Positions 1 to 6,984 are shown, numbered from the stretch's first letter. The stretch: 10,864 nt of DNA from Ruminococcus sp. AF31-8BH (GCF_003460605.1 NZ_QTVN01000029.1:1405-12268), one strand, 5' to 3'. The notes: generated from the sequence alone by a model not told the origin. Translations and numbers: made by a program.

Positions 1-1
1 G

Positions 2-760
2 ATTTACCAGACCGCCGAAGACGGTTTGGGCGATACCGTCAAACCCCGCTTGATGGAAGCAGAAGCCGACCTTGACCGGGTGCTTGTGATTGATGAAGCC
101 AAGCGGGAGCTTACCCTGTCCGATGAGCGCATAGAAAAGGCAATCACGCAGAACGGGGCGCGGCTGATTATCCTTGATCCCATACAGGCGTACATGGGCG
201 AAAAAACCGACATGAACCGGGCAAACGAAGTGCGCCCCATGTTCCGCCGCCTTGCCGATGTTGCCGAGCGTACCGGGTGCGCCGTTATCCTTATCGGACA
301 TCTCAACAAAGCTGCCGGAGGGCAGAGCGCATACCGGGGTTTAGGTTCTATTGACTTCCGCGCAGCCGCCCGGAGCGTGCTTCTTATTGGGCGCGTAAAG
401 CGTGAGCCGAATGTGCGCGTTATCATTCACGACAAATCTTCCCTTGCGCCGGAGGGAAAGCCCGTAGCCTTTTGCCTTGACCCGGAAACAGGCTTTGAGT
501 GGATAGGCGAATATGATATAACCGCCGACGAGTTGCTGTCCGGCGCGGGCGGCAACAACGCCACCAAAACCGAACAGGCTGAAAAGCTGATACTTGACCT
601 ACTGGCAGACGGAAAAGAGCTTGCCAGCGAGGATATAGAGAAAGCCGCAGCCGACGCGGGGATTTCTGCCCGTACTGTCCGGGCGGCAAAGAAAAACCTT
701 GACGGGCGCATTACTTCAAAGCGTATCGGCGCAGCATGGTATCACGCCCTAAAAAAGTGA
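2..760 (+). CDS. RepA/AAA_25-like helicase ATPase, 3' part
   Basis: This is the C-terminal 252 residues of a RecA-fold ATPase; the reading frame is open through the left edge, so the Walker A motif lies outside the window. A Walker B-like LIILDP is near residues 55-60. It is followed by GCAVILIGHLNKA (about 93-105), matching the strand and conserved polar/histidine position of RepA/DnaB-type hexameric helicases, and then by YRGLGSIDFRAAARS. The last 60 or so residues (from TEQAEKLILDLL) look like a winged-helix domain, with ISARTVRAAKKNL as recognition helix. Family knowledge: such AAA_25 proteins serve plasmid, phage and integrative-element replication. The gene is GC-rich, unlike everything after about 1094, and is followed by repeats and a TnpW-like gene. 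A role in element replication is inferred. Confidence 0.8.
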   Translation: MYQTAEDGLGDTVKPRLMEAEADLDRVLVIDEAKRELTLSDERIEKAITQNGARLIILDPIQAYMGEKTDMNRANEVRPMFRRLADVAERTGCAVILIGHLNKAAGGQSAYRGLGSIDFRAAARSVLLIGRVKREPNVRVIIHDKSSLAPEGKPVAFCLDPETGFEWIGEYDITADELLSGAGGNNATKTEQAEKLILDLLADGKELASEDIEKAAADAGISARTVRAAKKNLDGRITSKRIGAAWYHALKK

Positions 761-819
761 ACTGGCAAAATCCAAGTGGCAAAACCCAGATACCTTGCCA
801 CTTTGCCACTTCGCCACTT
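761..819. repeat. Short direct and inverted repeat array around TGGCAAA / TTTGCCA
   Basis: Directly after the ATPase stop codon are two 14-bp near-identical units (761-774 and 775-788, both containing TGGCAAAA). Three 8-bp tandem units follow in the opposite orientation (TGCCACTT 796-803, TGCCACTT 804-811, CGCCACTT 812-819). AAGTGGCAAA at 774-783 is a perfect inverted match to TTTGCCACTT at 802-811. The region is non-coding in the likely frames. It could be a protein-binding array (replication or regulation) or an RNA structure; the sequence alone does not decide. Confidence 0.7.
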
Positions 820-835
820 CAACCTCAAAACCACC

Positions 836-865
836 GCCCCATGTATGACCGCATGGGGCTTTTCT
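836..865 (+). terminator. Hairpin with short U-tract upstream of tnpW
   Basis: GCCCCATG (836-843) pairs perfectly with CATGGGGC (852-859) across an 8-base loop and is followed by TTTTCTC. This is the form of an intrinsic terminator, though the U-tract is short. It lies between the ATPase gene and the ribosome binding site of the TnpW-like gene, so it may act as an attenuator rather than a full stop. Confidence 0.6.
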
Positions 866-882
866 CATGGAAAGGAGAGCCT

Positions 883-1083
883 ATGAACAACGACACCAGC
901 AACCGCAGCACCCCCGCAACCGCTTCCCCTCTGACCGTAAAGGAAGCCGCGCCACCTGTAATGATAAAGAAAATCGGAAAGACCACCTACCGCGTCAAAA
1001 TCCATTTCAGTGAAACGAGCAAAGAAACCATGAGCGACAAAATCAAGCGTCTGATTTTGAATGACAGCGAAAAAAGTTCTTAA
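883..1083 (+). CDS. tnpW: TnpW-like transposon-encoded small protein
   Basis: This is a 66-residue protein starting at ATG 883 with a good ribosome binding site (AAAGGAGAG, 871-879). The N-terminal third is rich in Thr, Ser, Ala and Pro and probably disordered. The conserved core KKIGKTTYRVKIHFS, followed by ETMSDKIKRLI (about residues 29-60), is what I recognise from TnpW of the Tn4451/Tn4453 family and its relatives in gut Firmicutes elements. The molecular function of TnpW is not established as far as I know. The usual position next to replication or mobilisation genes is matched here, since it follows the AAA ATPase. It is the last gene with GC-rich composition, and the sequence changes character about ten bases after its stop codon. 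Confidence 0.75.
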   Translation: MNNDTSNRSTPATASPLTVKEAAPPVMIKKIGKTTYRVKIHFSETSKETMSDKIKRLILNDSEKSS

Positions 1084-1114
1084 ACACCCTTGACAAAACG
1101 TATCAGAGGGAACC
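1084..1114. other. Probable element boundary or recombination junction
   Basis: GC-rich sequence on the left meets AT-richer, differently coded sequence on the right. The frame of the PrgI-like gene can be read backwards from TTG 1115 as ...QNVSEGT to CAA at 1094-1096. This continues the protein plausibly, but the next codon upstream (1091-1093) is TGA and no usual start codon lies between them. The 5' end of that gene is therefore probably missing. TTGACA at 1090-1095 contains a GA at 1092-1093, the dinucleotide used as target by TnpX-type large serine recombinases. Whether this is an insertion end, a deletion scar or an ordinary module junction is inference. Confidence 0.5.
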
Positions 1115-1528
1115 TTGTTCTCTGGAAGGGCAGAAGCCCGAAACGTAGTAGAAGCGGCATTTTTGGCACTCGTTGGAATCCGCTTTTTAGTATTCTTAAA
1201 TCTTGGAATAAAAGGGAAGATTTATGTCGGGATCATCCTGATTCTGCCGCTTGTGATATTGGCGGTGATCGGTGTCCAGGGCGAAAGTCTTTCCTCTTTT
1301 CTTATCCAGCTGTTTTCATATCTTGTAAAACGGCGTGTGTTGACAGAGCCAAGCAGTCAGTACCGTTTAAAGAGAAACCGCCGTATCCGGAAGCAGCAGA
1401 AAAAACGCTGTAGACGGGAACGCAAAAAGAGAAAAAAGGAGGGTGGCAGAGATCGGAAGCGAAATCGAAGAGCTGAAGAGGAAACTGAAGGAGGCAAAAG
1501 AAGCCGAGAAACTAGAAAAAAAGGATAA
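1115..1528 (+). CDS. PrgI-like conjugation membrane protein, probably 5'-truncated
   Basis: This 137-residue reading frame lies immediately upstream of virB4, the usual place of PrgI-like proteins in Firmicutes conjugative elements. It has two hydrophobic segments (about residues 12-30 and 36-54), then GESLSSFLIQLFSYLVKRRVL, which resembles the end of the PrgI-like domain, and a very basic Lys/Arg-rich tail. Family knowledge: these are VirB3-type inner-membrane partners of the VirB4 ATPase. The frame stays open only to 1094 upstream and contains no ATG. TTG 1115 with a weak AGAGGG (1105-1110) is the only reasonable start, so the natural N-terminus seems to have been lost at the junction. The last 86 bases overlap virB4 in another frame. 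It might be a pseudogene; the family call is moderately sure. Confidence 0.6.
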   Translation: MFSGRAEARNVVEAAFLALVGIRFLVFLNLGIKGKIYVGIILILPLVILAVIGVQGESLSSFLIQLFSYLVKRRVLTEPSSQYRLKRNRRIRKQQKKRCRRERKKRKKEGGRDRKRNRRAEEETEGGKRSRETRKKG

Positions 1529-4268
1529 ACGGCAGCAGGAACGTGAGAAAAAGAAATCTGCCAGTCTTCAGAAGCGTCAGGATGTGCAGGAAGAAAAGCT
1601 TCGGAAAAAAGAAGACAGACTACAGGCACAAAAAGAAAGAAGGGAAGCTGCGGTCCGGTTCCATGAACAGGAAGCAGAAGAACGCAGTCTTCGGAAAAAT
1701 CTGGCGGTGCAGGCTGGCGAAAAAGTTGGAAAAGAAAAACAGCCTATTCCAGTCAATGATACAGAACCAGTAGAAGCAAAAGGCAGGGAAGAGAACAGCA
1801 GTGACCTGGATATCCTTCCGGTAACCTGGGCGTCTTCCTATTTGCCAGTCAGCCAGATCAGAAATGGTGTGATCAAAACAAAAGATGAGAGTTACATTAA
1901 GATCATAGAGATTTTACCCATCAATTTCCTATTACGTTCTGCATCTGAAAAAAGAAACATTATATATTCTTTTGCGTCCTATTTGAAAATTGCACCGCCT
2001 AATTTACAGTTCAAGATTTTATCCAAAAAGGCGGATATCAAGGATTACATAGAGAAGATACGAAGAGAAGCAGAACAGGAAACAGATGAACGGTGTCGGA
2101 CTTTACAGGAAGATTATGCAAAGCTCCTGACACAACTGGGAACCAGGGAAGCCATTACACGGCGTTTCTTTCTCATTTTTGAATATCCATTAAGCGGAAC
2201 CAAATCCGTAAATGAAAGAGATATGTTTTTATACTTGCAATCGGCGGTACAGACAGCGAAAAAATACCTTGCTATGTGCGGAAACGTAGTTCTGGAGCAT
2301 AAAAATGAAACCCGGTTTTGTGTGGAAGTGTTTTACCAGCTCTTAAACCGGGATACCAGCTTGAAGGCAACGCTTGATGAGCGTATTGAAAAAGTCCGAA
2401 AACATTATATCTTGGAAAATGGGAAAGAAAGTGTGGCAGAAATTCCAGTAACAGAGCTGATCGCACCAAATTCATTAAATTTTAAAAGTTATAAATATGT
2501 GATTGTGGATGGCGTGTATCATGCCTACCTCTACATCCCATCTGGCAGATACCGTTCCAGGGTGCCTGCTGGATGGCTTTCTCTTCTTATCAATGCTGGT
2601 GAAGGGATTGATATAGATGTTTTTTTCTTTCGCCAGGATAAAAATAAAAGTATGGAGCGGATTGGGCGGCGGATTCGTTTGAACCGCTCCAAAATAAAAG
2701 ATACCTTTGATTCCAACAGTGATTTTGACAGCTTAAGTGAATCCATTCAGGCAGGTTATTACTTGAAACGTGGACTCTCTGGAAGTGAAGAATTTTACTA
2801 TATGAGTACGCTGGTAACTGTAACAGGACACAGTGCGAGGGCGGTAGAATGGCGCTCAAAAGAGATGATAAAGCTGTTAAATTCGCAGGATATTGGGGTA
2901 TCCAGGTGTCTGTTTGGGGAAGAGCAGGGATTTTTGTCCTCTCTTCCCCTGTTATGTCTGGATAAAAGAATTTATGAAAGGTCAAAACGAAATGTATTAA
3001 CATCAGGAGCTGCAGCCTGCTATCCTTTTACCGCCTATGAGATGTCGGATAAAGACGGTATTCTGATGGGGGTAAATAAGGCAAACAGTTCTCTTGTCCT
3101 GGTAGATATATTTAATACAGCTGTTTATAAGAATGCCAATATGGTTATATTTGGCACCTCTGGATCCGGGAAAACCTTTACCATGCAGCTTATGGCACTC
3201 CGCATGCGTCGGAAAAATATCCAGGTATTTATCATTGCCCCGGATAAAGGGCATGAATTTGCCAGAGCCTGCAATAATATTGGAGGAACGTTTATTCAGA
3301 TTTCGCCAGCCTCCTCCAACTGTATCAATGTTATGGAGATCAGGCAGTCAGATAAAGTAACCAGCGAGCTGTTGGATGGATATGTTTCGGAAAGATCGGA
3401 ACTTGCCGTGAAGATTCAAAGCCTGCATATCTTTTTCAGTCTTCTGGTGCCAGATATGACGCATGAGGAAAAGCAGCTCCTGGATGAAGCTATGGTAATC
3501 TGTTATCAGGAAAAAGGAATTACCCATGATAACCAGAGCCTGTTTGATCCGATAAAACCGGGCTGTTATAGAAAAATGCCAATCCTGGGTGATTTACATG
3601 AAGTTCTTCTTCGAAAAGAAGAGTGTAAGCGGCTTGCGAATATCTTAAAACGTCTGGTAAACGGTTCTGCAGCCAGCTTTAACCAGCAGACCAATGTGGA
3701 TCTGAATAATAAATATGTGGTGCTGGATATTTCTGAATTATCGGGAGATCTGTTGATTGGGATGTTTGTGACTCTGGACTATGTATGGTCACGGACGAAA
3801 GAGGACCGAACCAGGGAAAAAGCAATCTTTATTGATGAAGCCTGGAAGCTGTTGTCATCTAATGAACTTGCAGCTGACTACATCCAGGAAATCTATAAAA
3901 CCATTCGTGCTTATGGCGGGGCGGCAATCAGTGCATCGCAGGATCTTGTAGATTATTATGAGTTAAATGGAGGTAAGATCGGAAGAGGTATTTTAAGCAA
4001 CGCCAAGACCAAAATCATTTTAAACCTAGAGGTGGCAGAGGCAGAACTGATACAAAAGGAACTGGACTTATCAGAAGCAGAAGTTAATTCCATTGTTCAC
4101 TTTGAGAGAGGTTGTGGATTAATTTCAACAAATAGTAATAACCTGGTTGTAGAGTTTAAAGCAAGTCAGTTAGAAAAAGATTTGATCACAACAGACAGGA
4201 AAGATTTGCAGAAATTAAAAGACCGGGTTCAAAAATATGGAGACTTTGCTTATGGAAACACGGAATAA
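1443..4268 (+). CDS. virB4: VirB4-like conjugal transfer ATPase (CD1110 type)
   Basis: This 941-residue protein is the likely motor ATPase of a type IV secretion system at the inner membrane. Residues 1 to about 110 are almost entirely Lys/Glu/Arg/Gln, a probable coiled coil or disordered extension. The N-terminal VirB4 domain follows (from WASSYLPVSQIRNGVIKTKD and SYIKIIEILPINFLLRS). The C-terminal RecA-like domain has Walker A GTSGSGKT (571-578) and Walker B AIFIDEAW (794-801), then a Gln-containing SASQDLVDYY motif. The start is uncertain: GTG 1443 is the first usable codon, but the strong AGGAGG (1437-1442) touches it directly and would be better spaced for an ATC at 1452. It follows the PrgI-like gene with overlap. 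No VirB6-like or NlpC/P60-type gene follows, although both commonly do in related elements. Confidence 0.92.
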   Translation: MAEIGSEIEELKRKLKEAKEAEKLEKKDKRQQEREKKKSASLQKRQDVQEEKLRKKEDRLQAQKERREAAVRFHEQEAEERSLRKNLAVQAGEKVGKEKQPIPVNDTEPVEAKGREENSSDLDILPVTWASSYLPVSQIRNGVIKTKDESYIKIIEILPINFLLRSASEKRNIIYSFASYLKIAPPNLQFKILSKKADIKDYIEKIRREAEQETDERCRTLQEDYAKLLTQLGTREAITRRFFLIFEYPLSGTKSVNERDMFLYLQSAVQTAKKYLAMCGNVVLEHKNETRFCVEVFYQLLNRDTSLKATLDERIEKVRKHYILENGKESVAEIPVTELIAPNSLNFKSYKYVIVDGVYHAYLYIPSGRYRSRVPAGWLSLLINAGEGIDIDVFFFRQDKNKSMERIGRRIRLNRSKIKDTFDSNSDFDSLSESIQAGYYLKRGLSGSEEFYYMSTLVTVTGHSARAVEWRSKEMIKLLNSQDIGVSRCLFGEEQGFLSSLPLLCLDKRIYERSKRNVLTSGAAACYPFTAYEMSDKDGILMGVNKANSSLVLVDIFNTAVYKNANMVIFGTSGSGKTFTMQLMALRMRRKNIQVFIIAPDKGHEFARACNNIGGTFIQISPASSNCINVMEIRQSDKVTSELLDGYVSERSELAVKIQSLHIFFSLLVPDMTHEEKQLLDEAMVICYQEKGITHDNQSLFDPIKPGCYRKMPILGDLHEVLLRKEECKRLANILKRLVNGSAASFNQQTNVDLNNKYVVLDISELSGDLLIGMFVTLDYVWSRTKEDRTREKAIFIDEAWKLLSSNELAADYIQEIYKTIRAYGGAAISASQDLVDYYELNGGKIGRGILSNAKTKIILNLEVAEAELIQKELDLSEAEVNSIVHFERGCGLISTNSNNLVVEFKASQLEKDLITTDRKDLQKLKDRVQKYGDFAYGNTE

Positions 4269-4440
4269 CGTACAAAAGATGTTTTAAAGACGTATTGAAT
4301 GCAGCATATATGACGCATTCGCATTTGAAAGTGTGATAAATGTCATTAATGACGTATAAAAAGACACTAACAAGACGTATTAGTATGAAAATGGTGAATG
4401 TTGTTATAAATGACGCAAAGAAAACGTCCTTTATGCGTCA
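4267..4440. repeat. Array of GACGYAT repeats in the virB4-downstream gap
   Basis: The 210-bp gap between virB4 and the next gene carries five direct copies of an 8-mer close to (A/T)GACG(T/C)AT at 4288, 4311, 4350, 4373 and 4411, and one inverted copy, ATGCGTCA, at 4433-4440. Start-to-start distances are 23, 39, 23, 38 and 22, so the copies form pairs repeated about every 62 bp, within weakly similar flanks. The last direct copy and the inverted copy form an imperfect hairpin (TGACGCA 4411-4417 with TGCGTCA 4434-4440). The layout suggests an operator array or an iteron/origin-type site. The remainder of the gap is AT-rich. Confidence 0.75.
4402..4410 (+). promoter_or_regulatory. Candidate extended -10 promoter for the DUF5697-like gene
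   Basis: TGTTATAAA at 4402-4410 fits an extended -10 (TGn plus TATAAA) and no convincing -35 is seen. Initiation would fall near 4417, so the transcript would begin inside the 4411-4440 inverted repeat, an ideal operator position. This is a weak call from sequence alone. Confidence 0.35.
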
Positions 4441-4478
4441 TAGATAAAAGTGATAAAATTTCGGGAGGTATTGAAAAA

Positions 4479-5036
4479 ATGGAAAATAAACAAAGACCTG
4501 TCATTGCTGAAACCAGAGAGCTTGTGCAGAAATATCATGTTTTGGAAAAGGCACAGATTTATGATTATTTTGCGTTAGATGGCAGAGATCATTTTGTGGG
4601 AAAAGCATTTAAGGCGTTGGAAAAAGAGAGGCAGGTTTTTATTCATCCTGAACTGGAAGTGGTGGCAGCAAGTGAGGAAACAATTGCTGACAAGGATCTG
4701 GGAACTATGAATGCAGTCTGGGTACTGCTTGATGTTAGGAAAAAAAAACAGGTGGAGGAACATTTTCCTGCTTCAAAGGAAGAGTATCCAGTGAGGATTG
4801 TTTTTTATGGTGAGGGAGAAATCTTTGATATTTTGTACATTTCAGAGGCGGAAGTTACAGTGGTAAACAATCTGTTTTCTAGGAAAGTGATTGACAGCTG
4901 CGGTCACATTATTGTAGTCGAAAATCCTGATTATATATCAGCGATTCACATAGCGAATGTGATTGGGTATTGTGTGGTGAAAGAAGGTGGGGAAGTCGAG
5001 TATTACCGATATAGTCAATGCGGATCAGAAGAATAG
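4479..5036 (+). CDS. DUF5697-like protein
   Basis: This 185-residue soluble protein starts at ATG 4479 with GGGAGG at 4463-4468, ten bases upstream. An in-frame ATG at 4410 would put the start inside the repeat array and lacks a ribosome binding site, so it was not used. Residues 10-60 look like a small winged-helix unit (ETRELVQKYHVLEKAQIYDYF, then GKAFKALEKERQVFIHPE). Residues 75-178 form an alpha/beta domain with MNAVWVLLD, PVRIVFYGEGEIFDILYI, HIIVVENPDYISAIHI and NVIGYCVV. This pattern matches my memory of the DUF5697 proteins found in Firmicutes integrative elements; their function is unknown to me. The gene is the first after the GACGYAT array and overlaps the next gene by 50 bases. A DNA-binding or regulatory role is only an inference from the winged-helix-like start. 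Confidence 0.65.
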   Translation: MENKQRPVIAETRELVQKYHVLEKAQIYDYFALDGRDHFVGKAFKALEKERQVFIHPELEVVAASEETIADKDLGTMNAVWVLLDVRKKKQVEEHFPASKEEYPVRIVFYGEGEIFDILYISEAEVTVVNNLFSRKVIDSCGHIIVVENPDYISAIHIANVIGYCVVKEGGEVEYYRYSQCGSEE

Positions 5037-5748
5037 CACTGAGCCGTTTGGAAAAATTAAAGGTCAGCTGGATGAGACACAGGCTTTAAGCTGGCGGATG
5101 GAGCAGTATATGGCAGAGTCTCGGAATGTTCTTACTTCATGTATCCGTTTAAAATCGGAACTACAATATGATTATTTCACGGAACTGGTGTTAGAAGCTG
5201 CAAAAACAGCTGAAAAATTAACAGATAAGCTTCGAAGGCTTACCTTAGAAGTGACAGTTAATCCAGTCCAATACGAAAACTACAAGGCGGAGCTTGTGAC
5301 CATCCATGGAATTGAGGTGGAATTTTCTGAGGGAATCGTAAAGGTAGCATTACCGCTCCTGATGCCCCATAGAAAAGATTTTTATACGGATTTTTTATAT
5401 AAACCGCTCCATACGGCACTTCAGAACTGGTGTATGAAGCAGGTGAAAAATGGCATGGAACTACCATCATATGAAGAGTGCCTTGTATGTTTTGTGCATG
5501 TGTATAATAAAAAATTGCCTTTAGCGGGACGGGTGCGGGATCATGACAACATTGAAGAGAAGCATGTTCTGGATATCATTTCCAGCTTTTATCTGAAATC
5601 GGATAGCGGCCTTTTTGTAGATACCTTTCATATGACCAGGCTGGGTACGGAAGACGGGACTTTTTTATTTGTGATGGAGTCAAGCCGATTTCCAGGTTGG
5701 ATCCGTGAAAAAAGCCAGTCTTTGGATATCGAAAAAGAAGCACTTTAA
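4987..5748 (+). CDS. DUF6100-like protein with a RusA-like acidic motif
   Basis: This 253-residue protein is translated from GTG 4987, overlapping the preceding gene by 50 bases. The start is uncertain because the best GG-rich ribosome binding site (4986-4992) lies on top of the GTG. The N-terminal 90 residues are helical and charged (SITDIVNADQKN, LDETQALSWRMEQYM). I recall similar proteins as DUF6100 from conjugative elements. Residues 182-207 read RVRDHDNIEEKHVLD, then a spacer to KSDS. This resembles the active-site region of RusA-type Holliday junction resolvases (DxDN, Lys, Asp, later Asp). D187 and D206 are 19 apart, as are D72 and D91 of E. coli RusA as I remember it, but the Lys is one residue further along. 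A resolvase role beside a replication protein would make sense, but it is inference. Confidence 0.6.
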   Translation: MGKSSITDIVNADQKNSTEPFGKIKGQLDETQALSWRMEQYMAESRNVLTSCIRLKSELQYDYFTELVLEAAKTAEKLTDKLRRLTLEVTVNPVQYENYKAELVTIHGIEVEFSEGIVKVALPLLMPHRKDFYTDFLYKPLHTALQNWCMKQVKNGMELPSYEECLVCFVHVYNKKLPLAGRVRDHDNIEEKHVLDIISSFYLKSDSGLFVDTFHMTRLGTEDGTFLFVMESSRFPGWIREKSQSLDIEKEAL

Positions 5749-5889
5749 GAGTAGGAAAATTCGATATATAGAATAGGCATTCAAGCGCCTAAAAAACAAG
5801 GTATTTTGGGATATGGGAATCCGGAAAAGATACCCAAGTATTCAACATATAGGGTACAGATTCTTATTGAGTTTGAGTGGGAGGTGGAA
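5749..5889. other. Intergenic spacer with an imperfect hairpin
   Basis: This 141-bp AT-rich spacer separates the DUF6100-like and winged-helix genes. TTGGG-A-TAT (5806-5814) can pair with ATACCCAA (5830-5837) with one bulged base. No U-tract follows, so it is not a standard terminator, and I see no convincing promoter. A TTG-initiated frame runs through it in phase with the next gene but has no ribosome binding site. Confidence 0.35.
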
Positions 5890-6951
5890 ATGAAAAAGGA
5901 GGATGTGTTGTTAAGACTGATTGCGATTTCAGGGGAATTGCCAGCAGGCCTGGTTGGAGAGATTGTAGGATCAGAAACCTATGCAGCAGCTCTTATTACC
6001 AGGTTAAAAAAGGAGCATTATATTTCTGTGAGAAATGCAGGAGGATTTAAGGGATATGTGTTGAGGAGTAAAGGGAAAAGGTATCTTCTGGAGAAGTATG
6101 AAGATGACCTTTTCTTTTTTCTTTCCGGATCTGCACAGACCAACCATGTGAAAAGTGAACCGGAGAAGAGGCTGCGGCTTCATCGGATGAGCGAGGTATG
6201 GGTCTTTTTTATGAAGATGGGTATTGAGATTTTTCAAAGCCAGAAACCGGATCTGGGAAATGGGTTTGAAAAAAGTGGGAAAAAAGCAGTGTACTATGGC
6301 AGTCTGGAATACAAAGAAAATACAGATGCAATTAAAGGCTCCAGAGCATGCGGCGTGCTGCTTACCGGGGAAACAGCTTATGTCGTTTATAACACCATGG
6401 CGAAAAGAATGAAGTGGGCCAAGAAAATGGAAACTGCAATGCGAACCTGGACGGAACGCATGCTGTTAATTGGTGGAGGACTACGACAGGCTGATTCGCT
6501 TATCTTGGGAGACAACATGGAATTTCTTCTTGTACTATTAAACAGTGATGGCGGTGTTCGAAAAAATCTATATCAGGTAGATGATGTGTACGTGCGCTAT
6601 TATTATGTTCCGCGGATAGATAACGCAGAGGTTCAGATGGAGCTTTTACTAACTTCCTGGAAACGAGAGAAGCTAAAAAAATTGCTGACAACATTGGTGA
6701 AGTACCCAAGGCGCAAACAATACGCCTTAAGTGAGGGCTTTGATAAAGACATGCAGCCAATTTATTTCTGCCATGAATTGGATATGCGCCATTTATGCCG
6801 TGTTAAGCAGGAAATTGGCTGGAAACAGCAAGGGACAATCATCTGTATGGATTATCAGGCAAATATACTTAAAGAGTATTTTGGAGAGGAGGTGAGGGTT
6901 CGTGAGCTGAATACAGATAAAATAATGGAATTTCTGGCTAAGGGCAAATAG
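5890..6951 (+). CDS. Winged-helix protein, possibly replication-relaxation (MobC-like) related
   Basis: This 353-residue protein starts at ATG 5890, chosen because GGGAGG (5879-5884) lies five bases upstream; the frame extends further to TTG 5806 without support. Residues 1-75 form a clear winged helix: DVLLRLIAISGELP, SETYAAALITRLKKEHYI, then a wing-like GGFKGYVLRSKGKRYL. The middle contains LRLHRMSEVWVFF and a YYGSLEYKE stretch (about 95-145), and further on a long alpha/beta region. The helix-turn-helix plus following domain resembles the replication-relaxation proteins of Gram-positive plasmids and elements, but I cannot confirm the family. It lies 33 bases upstream of the replication-initiator-like gene in the same orientation, so it is probably co-transcribed with it. 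A DNA-binding role is likely from the first domain; the rest is unknown. Confidence 0.6.
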   Translation: MKKEDVLLRLIAISGELPAGLVGEIVGSETYAAALITRLKKEHYISVRNAGGFKGYVLRSKGKRYLLEKYEDDLFFFLSGSAQTNHVKSEPEKRLRLHRMSEVWVFFMKMGIEIFQSQKPDLGNGFEKSGKKAVYYGSLEYKENTDAIKGSRACGVLLTGETAYVVYNTMAKRMKWAKKMETAMRTWTERMLLIGGGLRQADSLILGDNMEFLLVLLNSDGGVRKNLYQVDDVYVRYYYVPRIDNAEVQMELLLTSWKREKLKKLLTTLVKYPRRKQYALSEGFDKDMQPIYFCHELDMRHLCRVKQEIGWKQQGTIICMDYQANILKEYFGEEVRVRELNTDKIMEFLAKGK

Positions 6952-6984
6952 ACGCAGCCTATAGCCTAGTCAGGGAGGTGCATT

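Noticed and set aside
4..711. Long open frames on the minus strand opposite the ATPase gene (for example 4-426 and 423-711)
   Set aside because: They are antisense shadows of a GC-rich gene: odd Arg/Ser/Pro-rich composition, no ribosome binding sites, and a convincing ATPase on the other strand.
1090..1413. A plus-strand frame beginning TTG 1090 across the junction
   Set aside because: Its translation has no domain character, whereas the overlapping frame from 1115 encodes two membrane segments typical of PrgI-like proteins.
2272..3254. Minus-strand open frames opposite virB4
   Set aside because: They lie wholly within the well-supported VirB4 gene and have no family resemblance or translation signals.
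4451..4459. TGATAAAAT as an extended -10 promoter for the DUF5697-like gene
   Set aside because: Transcription would begin at the ribosome binding site itself, leaving no usable leader; the box at 4402-4410 is better placed.
4410..4478. Upstream in-frame ATG 4410 as start of the DUF5697-like gene
   Set aside because: It would translate the inverted repeat and has no ribosome binding site; ATG 4479 has GGGAGG at a good distance.
5246..5262. AAGTGACAG inside the DUF6100-like gene as a further iteron
   Set aside because: It is a single copy with no partner at 22-23 bases and lies far from the main array, so chance is the better explanation.
5764..5775. GATATATAGAAT as a promoter for the winged-helix gene
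   Set aside because: The -10 resemblance is ordinary for AT-rich sequence, no -35 or extended element is present, and read-through from the upstream gene is likely.
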